Notes: generated by a model from the sequence alone, not told the origin. DNA of 64,000 bases from Salinicola endophyticus (GCF_003206575.1 NZ_PZJO01000010.1:95019-159018), one strand, 5' to 3'; positions 25,379 through 34,566 are shown, counted from the stretch's first letter. Program-made: numbers and translations.

Positions 25379-26451
25379 GGCGCGGCCTCGATGGCACCGC
25401 CGTCGCCTTCGATGCCCATCACCCCCGGCATGCCCACCTCGGCGATCAGACGCCCCTCGCGGTCCACCACCGGCAGCGCGGTCACCCGGTACCACACCAT
25501 CCGCGACAGCGCCTCCTTCATGCTCATCTCGGGGGTGGCGATCCACTCGGGCTTGACCCGGGTGATGGCGTCGGCGTCATCCAGCCGCGCGCCGGCAAGG
25601 GCGCTGGGGCGGCCCTCGGCGTCGACCAGCCAGGCGTGCTCGTCGAGACGCTCCAGCCCGGTCTCCGGCGCCAGCCGGGCGCGGCGCTGGTACTGGTGCA
25701 CAAAGCGTCGCGACAGCAACTTGAGACCCAGATCGGCCTGGCCGATGAACTCGCGCACGAAGTCGTCGGCGGGATCGACCAGCATCTCGATGGGGCGCTC
25801 GTACTGCACCAGACGGCCGCCGTTGAGCAGGGCGATACGCGTGGCCAGGGCCAGCGCCTCGTCCATGTCGTGGGTGACGAAGACGATGGTCTTGCCGGTC
25901 TTGGCGTGGACGCGCCTCATCTCCGCCTGCAGCGTCTCGCGGGTGAGCGGGTCGACCGCGCCGAAGGGCTCGTCCATCAGCAGGACTTCGGGGTCGGCGG
26001 CGAGCGCCCGGGCCACCCCGACCCGCTGCGCCTGGCCGCCGGAGAGCTGGTGTGGGTACTTGTCGCGGAATTCGGCCGGGTCGAGTTGAAACAGCGTCAT
26101 CAGTTCATCGACCCGATCATCGATGCGCGCCTTGGGCCACTTGAGCAGCTGCGGCACGGTGGCCACGTTGCGCGCCACGCTCCAGTGCGGGAACAGTCCG
26201 GTGGACTGGATGGCGTAGCCGATCCGCCGCCGCAGCTGCTCCACGGGCAGCTGGGTGACGTCGTCGCCGTTGATCAGAATGCGCCCCTCGCTCAGCGGGA
26301 TCAGGCGGTTGATCATCTTCAGCGTGGTCGACTTGCCGCAGCCCGAAGGCCCGATCAGCACGCCGAATTCGCCGCTCTGAAGCGTCAGTGAGACGTCGTC
26401 GACCACCCGCTTGCCGGCGTAGGTCTTGGTCAGCCCTTGCAGTTCGATCAT
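25375..26451 (-). CDS. yehX: Osmoprotectant ABC importer, ATP-binding protein YehX type
   Basis: The 358-residue ATPase has Walker [10 protein letters not shown] near residue 35, Q-loop [11 protein letters not shown], signature [15 protein letters not shown], Walker [14 protein letters not shown] and switch FVTHDMDEA. After about residue 240 the C-terminal part carries a CBS-like region ([37 protein letters not shown]), which in OpuCA-type proteins senses ionic strength or nucleotides. The start is the ATG at 26451 with GGGGGA upstream. It lies 14 bp after the upstream permease gene and overlaps the downstream one. Confidence 0.93.
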   Translation of the reverse strand: MIELQGLTKTYAGKRVVDDVSLTLQSGEFGVLIGPSGCGKSTTLKMINRLIPLSEGRILINGDDVTQLPVEQLRRRIGYAIQSTGLFPHWSVARNVATVPQLLKWPKARIDDRVDELMTLFQLDPAEFRDKYPHQLSGGQAQRVGVARALAADPEVLLMDEPFGAVDPLTRETLQAEMRRVHAKTGKTIVFVTHDMDEALALATRIALLNGGRLVQYERPIEMLVDPADDFVREFIGQADLGLKLLSRRFVHQYQRRARLAPETGLERLDEHAWLVDAEGRPSALAGARLDDADAITRVKPEWIATPEMSMKEALSRMVWYRVTALPVVDREGRLIAEVGMPGVMGIEGDGGAIEAAP

Positions 26452-26465
26452 GGGGTTCCCCCGGG

Positions 26466-27653
26466 TCAACGGGTGCCGGGCGGGCGGCTCGCGGCCACCA
26501 GCAGTTGCAGAAGGAAGTCGGCGATCACCGCCAGCACGATGGTGGGGATGGCGCCGAGCAGGACCAGGTCGATGGCGTACTGCCCCAGGCCCTGGAAGAT
26601 GAAGGCGCCGAAGCCGCCGGCGCCGATCAGCGCCGCCACCACGGTGAGCCCGATCGCCTGCACGGTGACGATACGCAGCCCCGACAGGATTACCGGCAGC
26701 GCCAGCGGCAGCTCCACCCGCCACAGGATCTGGCGCGAGGTCATGCCCATGCCGCGGGCTGCCTCCAGCGTCGTCGCCGGCACCCCGGCAAGGCCGGCGT
26801 AGGTGTTGCGCACTACCGGCAGCAGCGAGTAGAGCACCAGGGCGATGATCGCCGGCGCTACCCCGATGCCGCTGACACCCAGCTCGCCCAGCCACGGCAC
26901 CGCGTGGGCGAGTGCCGCCAGCGGTGCGATCAGCAGCCCGAACACGGCGATCGAAGGCAGTGTCTGGAACACGTTGAGCACGCTGAACAGGCCATCGCGC
27001 CAGCGCCGGCTGCGGGTTGCCACGAGCCCCAGCGGCAACCCCAGGGCCAGCGCCGGCAGCAGCGCACCGCCGACCAGGGACAAATGGCGCAGGCCCTGGG
27101 CGACGAAGATGTCACGCTGGTTGGCGAATTCGCGCATCAGCGACAGCGGGGCGAGCAGGTCGCTCGCCAGGCAGGCGCCGATCAGGCCCAGCGCCAGCAG
27201 GGCGAACAGCGCCCGCGACAGCAGCCCCAGGCGCAGGCGCTGCAGCGCATCCACGGCGATCAGCGCCGCCGCCAGCAGCAGCAGCCAGAAGGCGCCGCCC
27301 TGGGAGACCCGGGCGGCGGGGGAGGCCTCGGCCAGGGCGCGCTGGGCGTAGTCGCCGAGGGCGAAGAGGGCCAGCCCGAGCAGCGGCAGCGTCAGCGCCA
27401 GCCCCAGCCAGTCAGCGGCGCGTGGCGGCAGCGGTCGCGCCAGCGCGGCCAGTAGCAGTCCCGCCGCGATCAGCCCCAGCCCGCCGAGCTGCCAGACGGG
27501 CAGCGCCTGCCATAGCATCACCGGCTGGCCCGAGACCAGCCGGTTGGGCGAGAGCGTGGCGAACGGCAGCAGCGCCACGCCAATGGCTGCGGCCAGCCAT
27601 AGGGTCAGCAGTACCCGGTTGCCGATCACCCGTGGGGTGTGTTCCCGAGGCAT
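26466..27653 (-). CDS. yehY: Osmoprotectant ABC importer, larger permease YehY type
   Basis: The 395-residue permease is longer than YehW because of an N-terminal extension with four or five extra hydrophobic segments (about residues 10-150) before the standard permease domain. The EAA loop [22 protein letters not shown] is near residue 305. The same extension is a feature of E. coli YehY. It starts at ATG 27653, seven bases after the osmF stop. It forms the channel heterodimer with the YehW-type protein. Confidence 0.92.
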   Translation of the reverse strand: MPREHTPRVIGNRVLLTLWLAAAIGVALLPFATLSPNRLVSGQPVMLWQALPVWQLGGLGLIAAGLLLAALARPLPPRAADWLGLALTLPLLGLALFALGDYAQRALAEASPAARVSQGGAFWLLLLAAALIAVDALQRLRLGLLSRALFALLALGLIGACLASDLLAPLSLMREFANQRDIFVAQGLRHLSLVGGALLPALALGLPLGLVATRSRRWRDGLFSVLNVFQTLPSIAVFGLLIAPLAALAHAVPWLGELGVSGIGVAPAIIALVLYSLLPVVRNTYAGLAGVPATTLEAARGMGMTSRQILWRVELPLALPVILSGLRIVTVQAIGLTVVAALIGAGGFGAFIFQGLGQYAIDLVLLGAIPTIVLAVIADFLLQLLVAASRPPGTR

Positions 27654-27660
27654 GCCGGAC

Positions 27661-28581
27661 TCACTCCAGCAGGCCCTGCTGGGTCAGATAGTCGTGCGCC
27701 ACCTGCTTGGCCGGCAGCCCGTCGACCTGGATCTTGCCGTTGAGGCGCTGCAGGGTCTCGCGATCGAGGGACGCGAACACCGGCTTGAGCAGCTCGGCGA
27801 TCTGCGGGTGCGCCTCGAGCACAGACTCGCGCACCACCGGGGCCGGCGCGTAGACCATCTGCACCCCCTTGGGGTCGTCCATCACCTTGAGCTGGGCGGC
27901 GGCGATGGCGCCGTCGGTGCCGTAGACCATGGCGGCGTTGGTGCCGCTGGTGCCCTCGGCGGCGGCGCGGATGGTCGCCGCGGTGTTGCCGCCGGAGAGC
28001 ACCAGCAGCTGATCCTCGTCGAGGGTGAAGTCATAGGCGCGCTGGAAGCTGGGCAGGGCCGCATCGCTCTCGACGAACTCCGCCGAGGCGGCCAGCTTGA
28101 CCTCACCACCGTTGTCCACCCAGCGCCCGAAGTCGGCCATGCTGCTGAGATCGTTGGCATCGGCGACGTTCTGGCGCACGGCGATCGCCCAGGTGTTGTT
28201 GGCGGGGGCCGGGGTCAGCCATGCCAGCTGGTGCTGTTGGAGATCCATCTCGCGGATCTTGGCGTAGCCCTCGGCGGCGTTCTTCCACGCCGGGTCGTCG
28301 GTGGTATCGGTGAAGAAGGCGCCGTTGCCGGTGTACTCGGGGTAGAGGTCGATATCGCCGGAGAGCAGCGCCTGGCGCACGATGTTGGTCGGCCCCAGCT
28401 GCAGGCGGCTCTCCACCGGCAGCTTGGCGTTCTCGAGCACCTCGACGATCATGTTGCCGAGCAGAGACCCCTCGGTATCGATCTTGGAGGCGACACGGAT
28501 CGGCGCGTCGGCGGCGTGAGCGGCGCCCGTGGCGGCGGTGAGGGTGGCGGCGGCGAGGCCGATGGCGAGGAGCTTGCGCAT
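27661..28581 (-). CDS. osmF: Osmoprotectant-binding periplasmic protein OsmF (YehZ)
   Basis: The 306-residue binding protein of the OpuAC/YehZ family has a Sec signal peptide (MRKLLAIGLAAATLTAATGAAHA, cleaved at AHA-AD). Family features are RVASKIDTEGSLLGNMIVEVLE, GDIDLYPEYTGNG and the late VVRESVLEAHPQIAELL. It captures glycine betaine or related solutes with low affinity in the E. coli system; the ligand here is inferred. It is the first gene of the four-gene minus-strand operon osmF-yehY-yehX-yehW, with AGGGA upstream of the ATG. It is divergent from the I78 inhibitor gene, and the 205-bp gap should hold both promoters. Confidence 0.92.
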   Translation of the reverse strand: MRKLLAIGLAAATLTAATGAAHAADAPIRVASKIDTEGSLLGNMIVEVLENAKLPVESRLQLGPTNIVRQALLSGDIDLYPEYTGNGAFFTDTTDDPAWKNAAEGYAKIREMDLQQHQLAWLTPAPANNTWAIAVRQNVADANDLSSMADFGRWVDNGGEVKLAASAEFVESDAALPSFQRAYDFTLDEDQLLVLSGGNTAATIRAAAEGTSGTNAAMVYGTDGAIAAAQLKVMDDPKGVQMVYAPAPVVRESVLEAHPQIAELLKPVFASLDRETLQRLNGKIQVDGLPAKQVAHDYLTQQGLLE

Positions 28582-28786
28582 GATGTCGTCCCTGGCTGGG
28601 CGGCCTTGGCGGCACGCCGGTATTGTCGTCGATGTCGCTGTCGATGGTCGCGGGATACACTGCCCCGCACGCTAGGTGAGAGTCTAGCGGGCCGATCCGC
28701 TAGCGACCAATCGCTGTTCTCCCGCGTCGCAGGTGCTAATCTGGAGCCAATCAAGGACGCTTTCCCCCTGTACAAAGGAGATGTCG

Positions 28787-29107
28787 ATGAAGATCCCCGC
28801 CACGACCCTGCTGCTCGGCAGCCTGCTTCTGGCCGGCTGCAGCACCGCGCCGGCACCGGACGAGGCGCCGCCCCCGCCGCCGATGATGAAGCCGCTGCCC
28901 GCGGATAGCTGCGGTGCCCAGGCGGTCGGCAGCATGAACGGTCAGATCCTCGACGAGACCACCCGCCGCTGGATCGATGACCGCTCCCGTGCCGACGAGA
29001 TCCGCGTGATCCAGCCGGGTGAGCAGGTCACCATGGATCACCGCCCCGGGCGGCTGGATATCCGGGTCGACGACCAGCGCCGGATTCTGTCGCTCGCCTG
29101 CGGCTGA
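28787..29107 (+). CDS. I78-family peptidase-inhibitor lipoprotein
   Basis: The 106-residue protein has a lipobox (LLLAGC, cysteine at about 18), a proline-rich spacer (PDEAPPPPPMMKPLP) and a domain that fits the I78 inhibitor family: CGAQAVGSMNGQILDE, then VIQPGEQVTMDHRPGRLDI and a terminal LACG, with the two cysteines likely bridged. It probably inhibits serine proteases at the cell surface. The start is the ATG at 28787, six bases after AAAGGAG at 28774-28780; an in-frame ATG at 28781 is too close to it. Confidence 0.88.
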   Translation: MKIPATTLLLGSLLLAGCSTAPAPDEAPPPPPMMKPLPADSCGAQAVGSMNGQILDETTRRWIDDRSRADEIRVIQPGEQVTMDHRPGRLDIRVDDQRRILSLACG

Positions 29108-29234
29108 CGCGGCAAGCCGCCAGGGCGCGAGGGGTGAAGGGCGGTAGCGGCCGCCGCTGAGAGGCGGTGGCGCGTGTTTTGGCGTATGATCCGCGCCTTC
29201 ACAGGACGAGATGACTCGACAAGGAACCTTCGCC

Positions 29235-29774
29235 ATGCTGCAGGACTCCCCCCAGGTATACGGCTCTGCGACCCGCTTTCTGCACTGGGTCGTGGCCGCG
29301 CTGGTCATCGTCCAGCTCTCCAGCGTGTTCCTGCACGAAGTGTGGGATGGCAACGCCTTCAGTCAGATGATTCTGCCGTGGCACACCAGTATTGGGGTCA
29401 GCGTGCTCGCGCTGATGGCGATCCGCACGCTGTGGGCGCTGTCGCAGCTCGGGCATCGTCCGGTTCACGATGGCAGCCTGCAGCGGATGGCGGTGTGGGC
29501 ACACGTGCTGATGTACGCGCTGCTGATCATGATGCCGCTCTCCGGCGTGCTCATGACCTGGGGCTCCGGCTACGGTGTCCATGCGTTCGGCAGCGTACTG
29601 ATTCCCGGCGCCGACGTACCCTGGGCGGCAGCGCTGGGGATGGTCCACGAGCCGATCGCCTGGCTGATCACGCTGATGATCCTGGGGCATGTGGCGATGG
29701 CGATGCATCACCACTTCGGGCGTCGCGACGACACCCTGAAGCGCATGGTCGGGCGCCCCGCCGACCCGCAGTAG
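29235..29774 (+). CDS. Cytochrome b561
   Basis: The 179-residue inner-membrane diheme cytochrome of the bacterial b561 (CybB) family has four transmembrane helices. Heme-ligand histidines are visible in RFLHWVVA near residue 16, LPWHTSIG near 46, WAHVLMYALL near 88 and VHEPIAWLITLMILGHVAMAMHHHF (broken over about 140-164). It passes electrons from ubiquinol, in E. coli CybB to superoxide. The ATG at 29235 matches the family N-terminus; ATG at 29211 is possible. It is convergent with the next gene, with a strong hairpin between them. Confidence 0.92.
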   Translation: MLQDSPQVYGSATRFLHWVVAALVIVQLSSVFLHEVWDGNAFSQMILPWHTSIGVSVLALMAIRTLWALSQLGHRPVHDGSLQRMAVWAHVLMYALLIMMPLSGVLMTWGSGYGVHAFGSVLIPGADVPWAAALGMVHEPIAWLITLMILGHVAMAMHHHFGRRDDTLKRMVGRPADPQ

Positions 29775-29803
29775 CCCGACCTCCCGACGCTCGACTCCCT
29801 CCG

Positions 29804-29845
29804 GCCCCTGCCGAGGGCGGCGCTTCCGCCGCCCTCGGCAGGGGC
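29804..29845. terminator. Bidirectional hairpin between convergent genes
   Basis: A perfect 19-bp inverted repeat (29804-29822 and 29827-29845) with loop CTTC lies between the b561 gene and the convergent voltage-sensor-like gene. There is no T run on either side, so it is a hairpin or possible mRNA stabiliser more than a classical intrinsic terminator. Confidence 0.65.
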
Positions 29846-29870
29846 GCCTGCACGCACTGTCTGGGCGATA

Positions 29871-30944
29871 TCAGCGCTCGCCGGCGGCCTGGCGGGCGGC
29901 ATCGCGCTCGCGGATGGTACGCTCCGGGTCCATCTCGAGTTTCCAGCGCTGCACCGCGACCTGCTGCTTGAGCAGTTCGAGCACGTCGATCAGCACTTGC
30001 TGGGTCACCTGATCGGTGGTCTTGTCGACGCGCAGCCAGGCATCGATGCCGCTGCCGACCAGATCGGCCAGCAGCGAGTGAAAGTGCGGCGAGCGCAGGC
30101 CGTCGATCGCCTCGTGGACCACCCGGTTGGCGATATCGTCGAGGCTGCGTTCGAGCCCCTCGGCCACGGCATCGCCCAGGGGCAGACGCTTGAGCCGGCG
30201 CAGCTCGGCATTCTCTTCCAGAGTGCGCGCGACCAGTGCCGAGACGTAGCGGTGAACCTGGCGATGATTCTCGGCGTAGCTCTTGTCGATGGTGCGCTCC
30301 AGGCGCGCCGCGATCTCGCTCACCAGGGCCGCCTTGCGTGGCTGAATCACCTCCTCGGAGACGCGCCGGGTGAGGTGGTCGCTCTGACGGATCTCGTGCT
30401 GGATATCCCCCAGCAGCTTGATCGCCACGCGGTCGGAGAGCTCCTCCATCACCACGCCATAGTAGGTACGATAGAAGCGGTAGAGCGGCCAGCGGGTCAC
30501 GTCGACCACGCCCAGCCGCTGTAGCCGGATCAGCAGCGACACCACGCGCAGTACGCGCAGCAGGCGGAACCCGGCGAGCGGGATACAGCCGAGCACGTCG
30601 TACCAGTGCACGAAGGGGTAGAAGAACCAGCGTGCGTAGCGCCGCTGGGCGATGGCGATGATCCAGCCCAGCAGCACATCGAGAATGAAGATCGCCACGA
30701 AGCACAGATCGATGCGGAAGAAGTGCTCGCGCACGTTGACCTGATAGGCGTGGTGGAGCCCCGGCGCCAGCGCCTCGAAGGCTTCATTGAGCGGCGGGAT
30801 CAGGTAGAGACTGTCGAACAGCAGCAGGGCCAGATTGATTGCCACCAGCACCACTACGGCGATATCCCAGATCAGCAGCAGGCGTTCGCTGAAGCGGCTG
30901 ATCGGGCGCTTGGTGGGTGCGGCGTGAGGCGCGCTTGCGGGCAT
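29871..30944 (-). CDS. Voltage-sensor-like membrane protein with long soluble tail
   Basis: The 357-residue protein has hydrophobic segments at about 22-45, 76-99 and 106-124, then an S4-like helix with arginines at 127, 130, 133, 140 and 143 (GFRLLRVLRVVSLLIRLQR). This matches the voltage-sensor half of ion-transport proteins, but no pore helix or selectivity filter follows. Instead there is a hydrophilic, helix-rich region of about 210 residues (about 150-357). It may gate or sense through the tail in place of conducting; this is inference. It is not a recognised canonical channel. It is a single gene, 31 bp downstream of the thioesterase gene on the same strand. Confidence 0.7.
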   Translation of the reverse strand: MPASAPHAAPTKRPISRFSERLLLIWDIAVVVLVAINLALLLFDSLYLIPPLNEAFEALAPGLHHAYQVNVREHFFRIDLCFVAIFILDVLLGWIIAIAQRRYARWFFYPFVHWYDVLGCIPLAGFRLLRVLRVVSLLIRLQRLGVVDVTRWPLYRFYRTYYGVVMEELSDRVAIKLLGDIQHEIRQSDHLTRRVSEEVIQPRKAALVSEIAARLERTIDKSYAENHRQVHRYVSALVARTLEENAELRRLKRLPLGDAVAEGLERSLDDIANRVVHEAIDGLRSPHFHSLLADLVGSGIDAWLRVDKTTDQVTQQVLIDVLELLKQQVAVQRWKLEMDPERTIRERDAARQAAGER

Positions 30945-30975
30945 CGGACTTCCTTGTCGGTGCCACCGCCGGGGC

Positions 30976-31542
30976 TCACTCGTCGTGGTGGCCCTGGCGG
31001 TAGGCGGTCGTGGCGTTGCGCTCTTCTTCGGCTTCCTGCTTGCGCAGCTTCTTGCGCATCGCGGCCTTTTCGAAGCGTAGCTTCTGTATCGGGGTCTTCA
31101 ACGCCAGCGGTGGCACCTCGACCGGGTGTCCCGTGCTGTCGACCGCCACCATGGTCAGGTAGCAGCTATTGGTGTGGCGAATCACGTGCTCCTGGATCGA
31201 CTCGGCCAGCACCTTGATGCCGATCTCCATCGACGAGCGACCGACATGATTGACCATGGCGAGGAAGGTGACCAGCTCGCCGACATGGATCGGCTGCTTG
31301 AACAGCACCTGATCCACCGACAGTGTCACCACATAGCTGCCGGAGTAGCGGCTGGCGCAGGCGTAGGCGACTTCGTCGAGCTTCTTGAGAATCGCCCCGC
31401 CATGCACCTTGCCACTGAAGTTGGCCATGTCGGGGGTCATCAGAACGGTCATCGACAGCTCGTGCTGTCGCGGGAAATCGTCGGGCGTCACGGTGTCCTC
31501 GGCGTTGTCTGACCCAGTATTGTCGTGGGCCAGATGTACCAC
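30976..31542 (-). CDS. Acyl-CoA thioesterase, hotdog fold (YciA/ACOT type)
   Basis: The 188-residue cytosolic thioesterase hydrolyses acyl-CoA esters. The hotdog signature is MTPDMANFSGKVHGGAILKKLDEVAY (broken over about 35-60), with the catalytic Asn and Asp in that helix. The later VDQVLFKQPIHVGELVTF and GRSSMEIGIKVLAE are also typical. The C-terminal tail is basic and Glu-rich (KKLRKQEAEEERNATT). The start is GTG at 31542, with no strong ribosome binding site; internal ATG at about 31455 is too late because it would remove family sequence. Confidence 0.88.
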   Translation of the reverse strand: MVHLAHDNTGSDNAEDTVTPDDFPRQHELSMTVLMTPDMANFSGKVHGGAILKKLDEVAYACASRYSGSYVVTLSVDQVLFKQPIHVGELVTFLAMVNHVGRSSMEIGIKVLAESIQEHVIRHTNSCYLTMVAVDSTGHPVEVPPLALKTPIQKLRFEKAAMRKKLRKQEAEEERNATTAYRQGHHDE

Positions 31543-31606
31543 AGATCCGGGGTGACTACCCGTATTGCGGTGCGTTCAGACACGATACCTATGGGCATGA
31601 GCTTTA

Positions 31607-31801
31607 TTTGAAAAGCTGACGAGCGAAGGCAAGACAAGGCAAAAATCGGCGAAGACGGACCGGGCTGGCGTTCCAGTTTACAGGGTGTAAATGAGCATGT
31701 GACTCGCTCCGCTCGCCCTTCGGGCCGTCCTTCGGACGTTCTGAACGTTGTTCAGTGAGCCGATTTTTAACGCCGTATTGCCGAGCGTAGTCCTTTTCAA
31801 A
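31607..31801. repeat. MITE-like repeat, copy B (195 bp)
   Basis: The terminal inverted repeats are TTTGAAAAG (31607-31615) and CTTTTCAAA (31793-31801), perfect over 9 bp. Three internal blocks match the reverse complement of copy A at 12812-12944. It contains an extra middle segment of about 60 bp (31700-31760) rich in CGCTC, CCTTCGG and GTTCTGAACGTTGTTCAG hairpin-like pieces. It ends seven bases from the stop codon of the atoE-type gene and may act as its transcription terminator. Confidence 0.75.
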
Positions 31802-31807
31802 CGGGAC

Positions 31808-33121
31808 CTAGAAGAACGTCAGGCCCAACCCGATGATCACCCCGGTCACCACCAGCTGGATCAGGCAGAAGCCCATGATGTCCTTGGCGTTGAGCCCGGC
31901 GATGGCGAGCACCGGCAGGGCCCAGAACGGCTGCAGCAGGTTGGTCCAGGCGTCACCCCAGGCCACCCCCATCGCCACCCGCGCCACATCGGCGCCCAGC
32001 GCCTGGGCCGCGGGCAGCATCACCGGCGCCTGCACCGCCCACTGGCCACCACCGGAGGGGACGAACAGGTTGACCACGCCGGCGCTGATGAACGACCAGA
32101 AGGGCAGGGTGTCGGCGCTGGCGATGGCGACGAACATCTCGGAGAGCGACTGCGCCAGCCCCGACTGCATCATGATGCCCATGATGCCGGCGTAGAAGGG
32201 GAACTGGATGACGATGCCGGCACCGCCCTTGATCGCCTCCTGGAGACTCGTCAGCAGGCTGCGCGGGGTGCGGTGCAGCACGATCGCCAGCGACAGGAAC
32301 AGGAAGTTGACGCTGTTGAGGTTGAGCCCGCCGTCGGCGAAGACGAAGTAGTGGATCAGATAGACGAGCCCCGGGATGCCCACCAGCCACGACAGCAGGG
32401 TGCTGTTCTCGAGCCGGTCGGCGGGGCGCGGGGTGCCTGTCGGCGCGGCGCTGTCGGGCTCGGCGAGCTGAGACGGCTCGACGTAGACGCTCTCGCGCTC
32501 GTCCGGCAGCATCCAGCGATTGATCAACGGCATGACCACGAACAGGATCCCGACGATCAGCAGGTTGTAGAGCGAGAAGATCGTCTGCGAGGTGGGGATG
32601 ATACCGATCTGGGCCTCGCTGAAGTGGCCCGGGGTGGCGATGGTGAGCGGGATCGAGCCCGCCAGGCCGCCGTGCCAGACGACGAAGCCGGAGTAGGCGC
32701 TGGCGATCAGCAGGCGATAGTCGACCCTTATCCGGCGTGCCAATGCCTTGGCGAACAGCGCCCCGATCACCAGCCCGAAGCCCCAGTTGATCCAGCTCGC
32801 GGCGAGCGACACCAGGGTCACCAGCACGATCGCGCTGCCGGGGGAGCGGGCCAGGCCGGCGAGGGCGTCGAGCAGGCGCTTGACCGGCGGTGAGCTGGCG
32901 AGCATGAAGCCGGTGACCAGCACCAGCAGCATCTGCATCGAGAAGGCCAGCAGCCCCCAGAAGCCGTCACCCCAGTAGCGCATCACCGCCAGCGGTGACT
33001 GCTGCTCGAACAGCACCGCCGCCAGCGCGGCGACCAGTGTCAGCAGCAGCACGAAGATATAGGGATCGGGCAGGTAGCGCTCGACCAGTTTGACGGCGGG
33101 GCGGGAGAGTTTCTGCAGCAT
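31808..33121 (-). CDS. atoE: Short-chain fatty acid transporter, AtoE family
   Basis: The 437-residue inner-membrane protein has about ten to eleven transmembrane segments. The N-terminus RYLPDPYIFVLLLTLVAALAA, the motif WINWGFGLVIGALFAKALARR and the loop FVPSGGGQWAVQAPVMLPAA are those of AtoE (short-chain fatty acid transport). It imports acetoacetate, butyrate or similar acids. No ato-type degradation genes lie beside it here. It starts at ATG 33121. Confidence 0.92.
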   Translation of the reverse strand: MLQKLSRPAVKLVERYLPDPYIFVLLLTLVAALAAVLFEQQSPLAVMRYWGDGFWGLLAFSMQMLLVLVTGFMLASSPPVKRLLDALAGLARSPGSAIVLVTLVSLAASWINWGFGLVIGALFAKALARRIRVDYRLLIASAYSGFVVWHGGLAGSIPLTIATPGHFSEAQIGIIPTSQTIFSLYNLLIVGILFVVMPLINRWMLPDERESVYVEPSQLAEPDSAAPTGTPRPADRLENSTLLSWLVGIPGLVYLIHYFVFADGGLNLNSVNFLFLSLAIVLHRTPRSLLTSLQEAIKGGAGIVIQFPFYAGIMGIMMQSGLAQSLSEMFVAIASADTLPFWSFISAGVVNLFVPSGGGQWAVQAPVMLPAAQALGADVARVAMGVAWGDAWTNLLQPFWALPVLAIAGLNAKDIMGFCLIQLVVTGVIIGLGLTFF

Positions 33122-33198
33122 GGCGACGGGGCTCGCTGTTGTTTTCAGTACAGCCTAATGCATTCCCCGAGCCTTGATTAGTCAACCTTGGTCGACGA

Positions 33199-34566
33199 CT
33201 AGCTGACTGATTCCGCGGCACTTTCGGCCCTGGGGGCGGCACGCCAGCGGGTTCGCCGATAGTGCACATAGCAGGCACCGAGGGTGGCCGAGCGCACCAG
33301 CGTGAAGACCAGGAACGCGAACCACAGGCCATGGTTGCCGAAGCCCCGGGTCAGCCACCACACCGGCAGATAGACGGCCAGACCCAGCCAGACCGAGTTG
33401 CGCATGGCGCGGCTCTCGGTGGCACCGATGAAGACACCATCGAGCAGATAGCTCCAGACCGCCAGCAGCGGCATGGCGATCATCCACGGCAGGTAGTCGC
33501 TGGCGGTGGCGCGTACCTCTGGCAGGTCGGTGAGCCGCGCGATCAGCCAGTCGCCGCCGAGGGCGAACAGCGCCATCGCGCCCCCTGCCACCAGCAGCGA
33601 GAGCTTGCCTGCCGCGCGCACCGCGTCGCCGAAGTCGTCCCAAGCGCGCCGGCCCACCGAGCGCCCGGTCAGCGCCTCGGCGGCATTGGCGAAGCCGTCC
33701 AGGGCGAAGGAGGTGAGCATGATGAACTGCAACAGCACCGCGTTCGCGGCCAGGGTGGTATCGCCGAAGTTGGCCCCCTGGGCAGTGAAGAACGCCTGCG
33801 CGAACAGCAGGCCCAGGGTGCGCACGAAGAGGTGCTGATTGACCCGGATCAGCGCGGCGTAGTGTGCCCACACCCGCAGCGCCTGGCGCGACAGCGAGCC
33901 GCCGAGCTGACGGCAGTGCACCGCTACCCGCCACAGGCCGAAGGCCAGGGCGGTGTAGTCGGCGAGCAGCGAGGCCCAGGCAACGCCATCGCTGGCCAGC
34001 CCGAAGCCGACCACGAACAGCAGATCGAGGACGATGTTGACGCCGTTGGTCAGCAGCAGGATCGCCAGGGTGATACGCGTCTTCTGCTGGCCGATGAACC
34101 AGCCCAGGATGGCGTAGTTGGCGAGCACCGCTGGGGCCGAGAAGATACGGATATGGGCGTAGTCGGCGGCCAGCTGCATCGCCGTCTCGCTGCCATCGAG
34201 CAGCCACAGCCCGCCGGCGATCAGTGGTCGCGAGAAGAGGATCAGCATCACCCCGATCACCGTCGCCATCACCAGCGACTGGGCCAGCAGCAGGCGCACG
34301 TCGCTGTCGTCCTCGCGGCCCACCGCCTGCGAGGTGAGGCCGGTGGTGCCCATGCGCAGGAAGCCGAAGCCCCAGTAGAGGAAACTGAACAGCGTGGCGC
34401 CGAGGGTCACCGCGGCGAGATAGCGCGAATCCGGCAGATGGCCGACCACCGCAGTATCCACCAGCCCCAGCAGGGGCACGGTGATATTGGAGAGAATGAT
34501 CGGCCACGCCAGCGTCCAGACGTGGCGGGTGGAGTAGCGGGGGGTGTCCTGGCTGGCCACGGGCAT
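33199..34566 (-). CDS. MATE-family efflux transporter (DinF subfamily)
   Basis: This inner-membrane antiporter has about twelve transmembrane segments and 455 residues from ATG 34566. The N-terminal WTLAWPIILSNITVPLLGLVDTAVVGHL and YWGFGFLRMGTTGLTSQAVGR are DinF-type MATE signatures. It exports drugs or oxidised metabolites against Na+ or H+; the substrate is unknown. A GTG at 34608 is an alternative start adding 14 residues of low conservation. It is the last gene of a minus-strand group after fabY, coaD and the ferredoxin. Confidence 0.9.
   Translation of the reverse strand: MPVASQDTPRYSTRHVWTLAWPIILSNITVPLLGLVDTAVVGHLPDSRYLAAVTLGATLFSFLYWGFGFLRMGTTGLTSQAVGREDDSDVRLLLAQSLVMATVIGVMLILFSRPLIAGGLWLLDGSETAMQLAADYAHIRIFSAPAVLANYAILGWFIGQQKTRITLAILLLTNGVNIVLDLLFVVGFGLASDGVAWASLLADYTALAFGLWRVAVHCRQLGGSLSRQALRVWAHYAALIRVNQHLFVRTLGLLFAQAFFTAQGANFGDTTLAANAVLLQFIMLTSFALDGFANAAEALTGRSVGRRAWDDFGDAVRAAGKLSLLVAGGAMALFALGGDWLIARLTDLPEVRATASDYLPWMIAMPLLAVWSYLLDGVFIGATESRAMRNSVWLGLAVYLPVWWLTRGFGNHGLWFAFLVFTLVRSATLGACYVHYRRTRWRAAPRAESAAESVS

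Noticed and set aside
29150-29172. Hairpin GCCGCCGC / GCGGTGGC between the I78 and b561 genes as a terminator
   Set aside because: The stem is short, includes a wobble pair and is not followed by a clear T run, so it was not listed.
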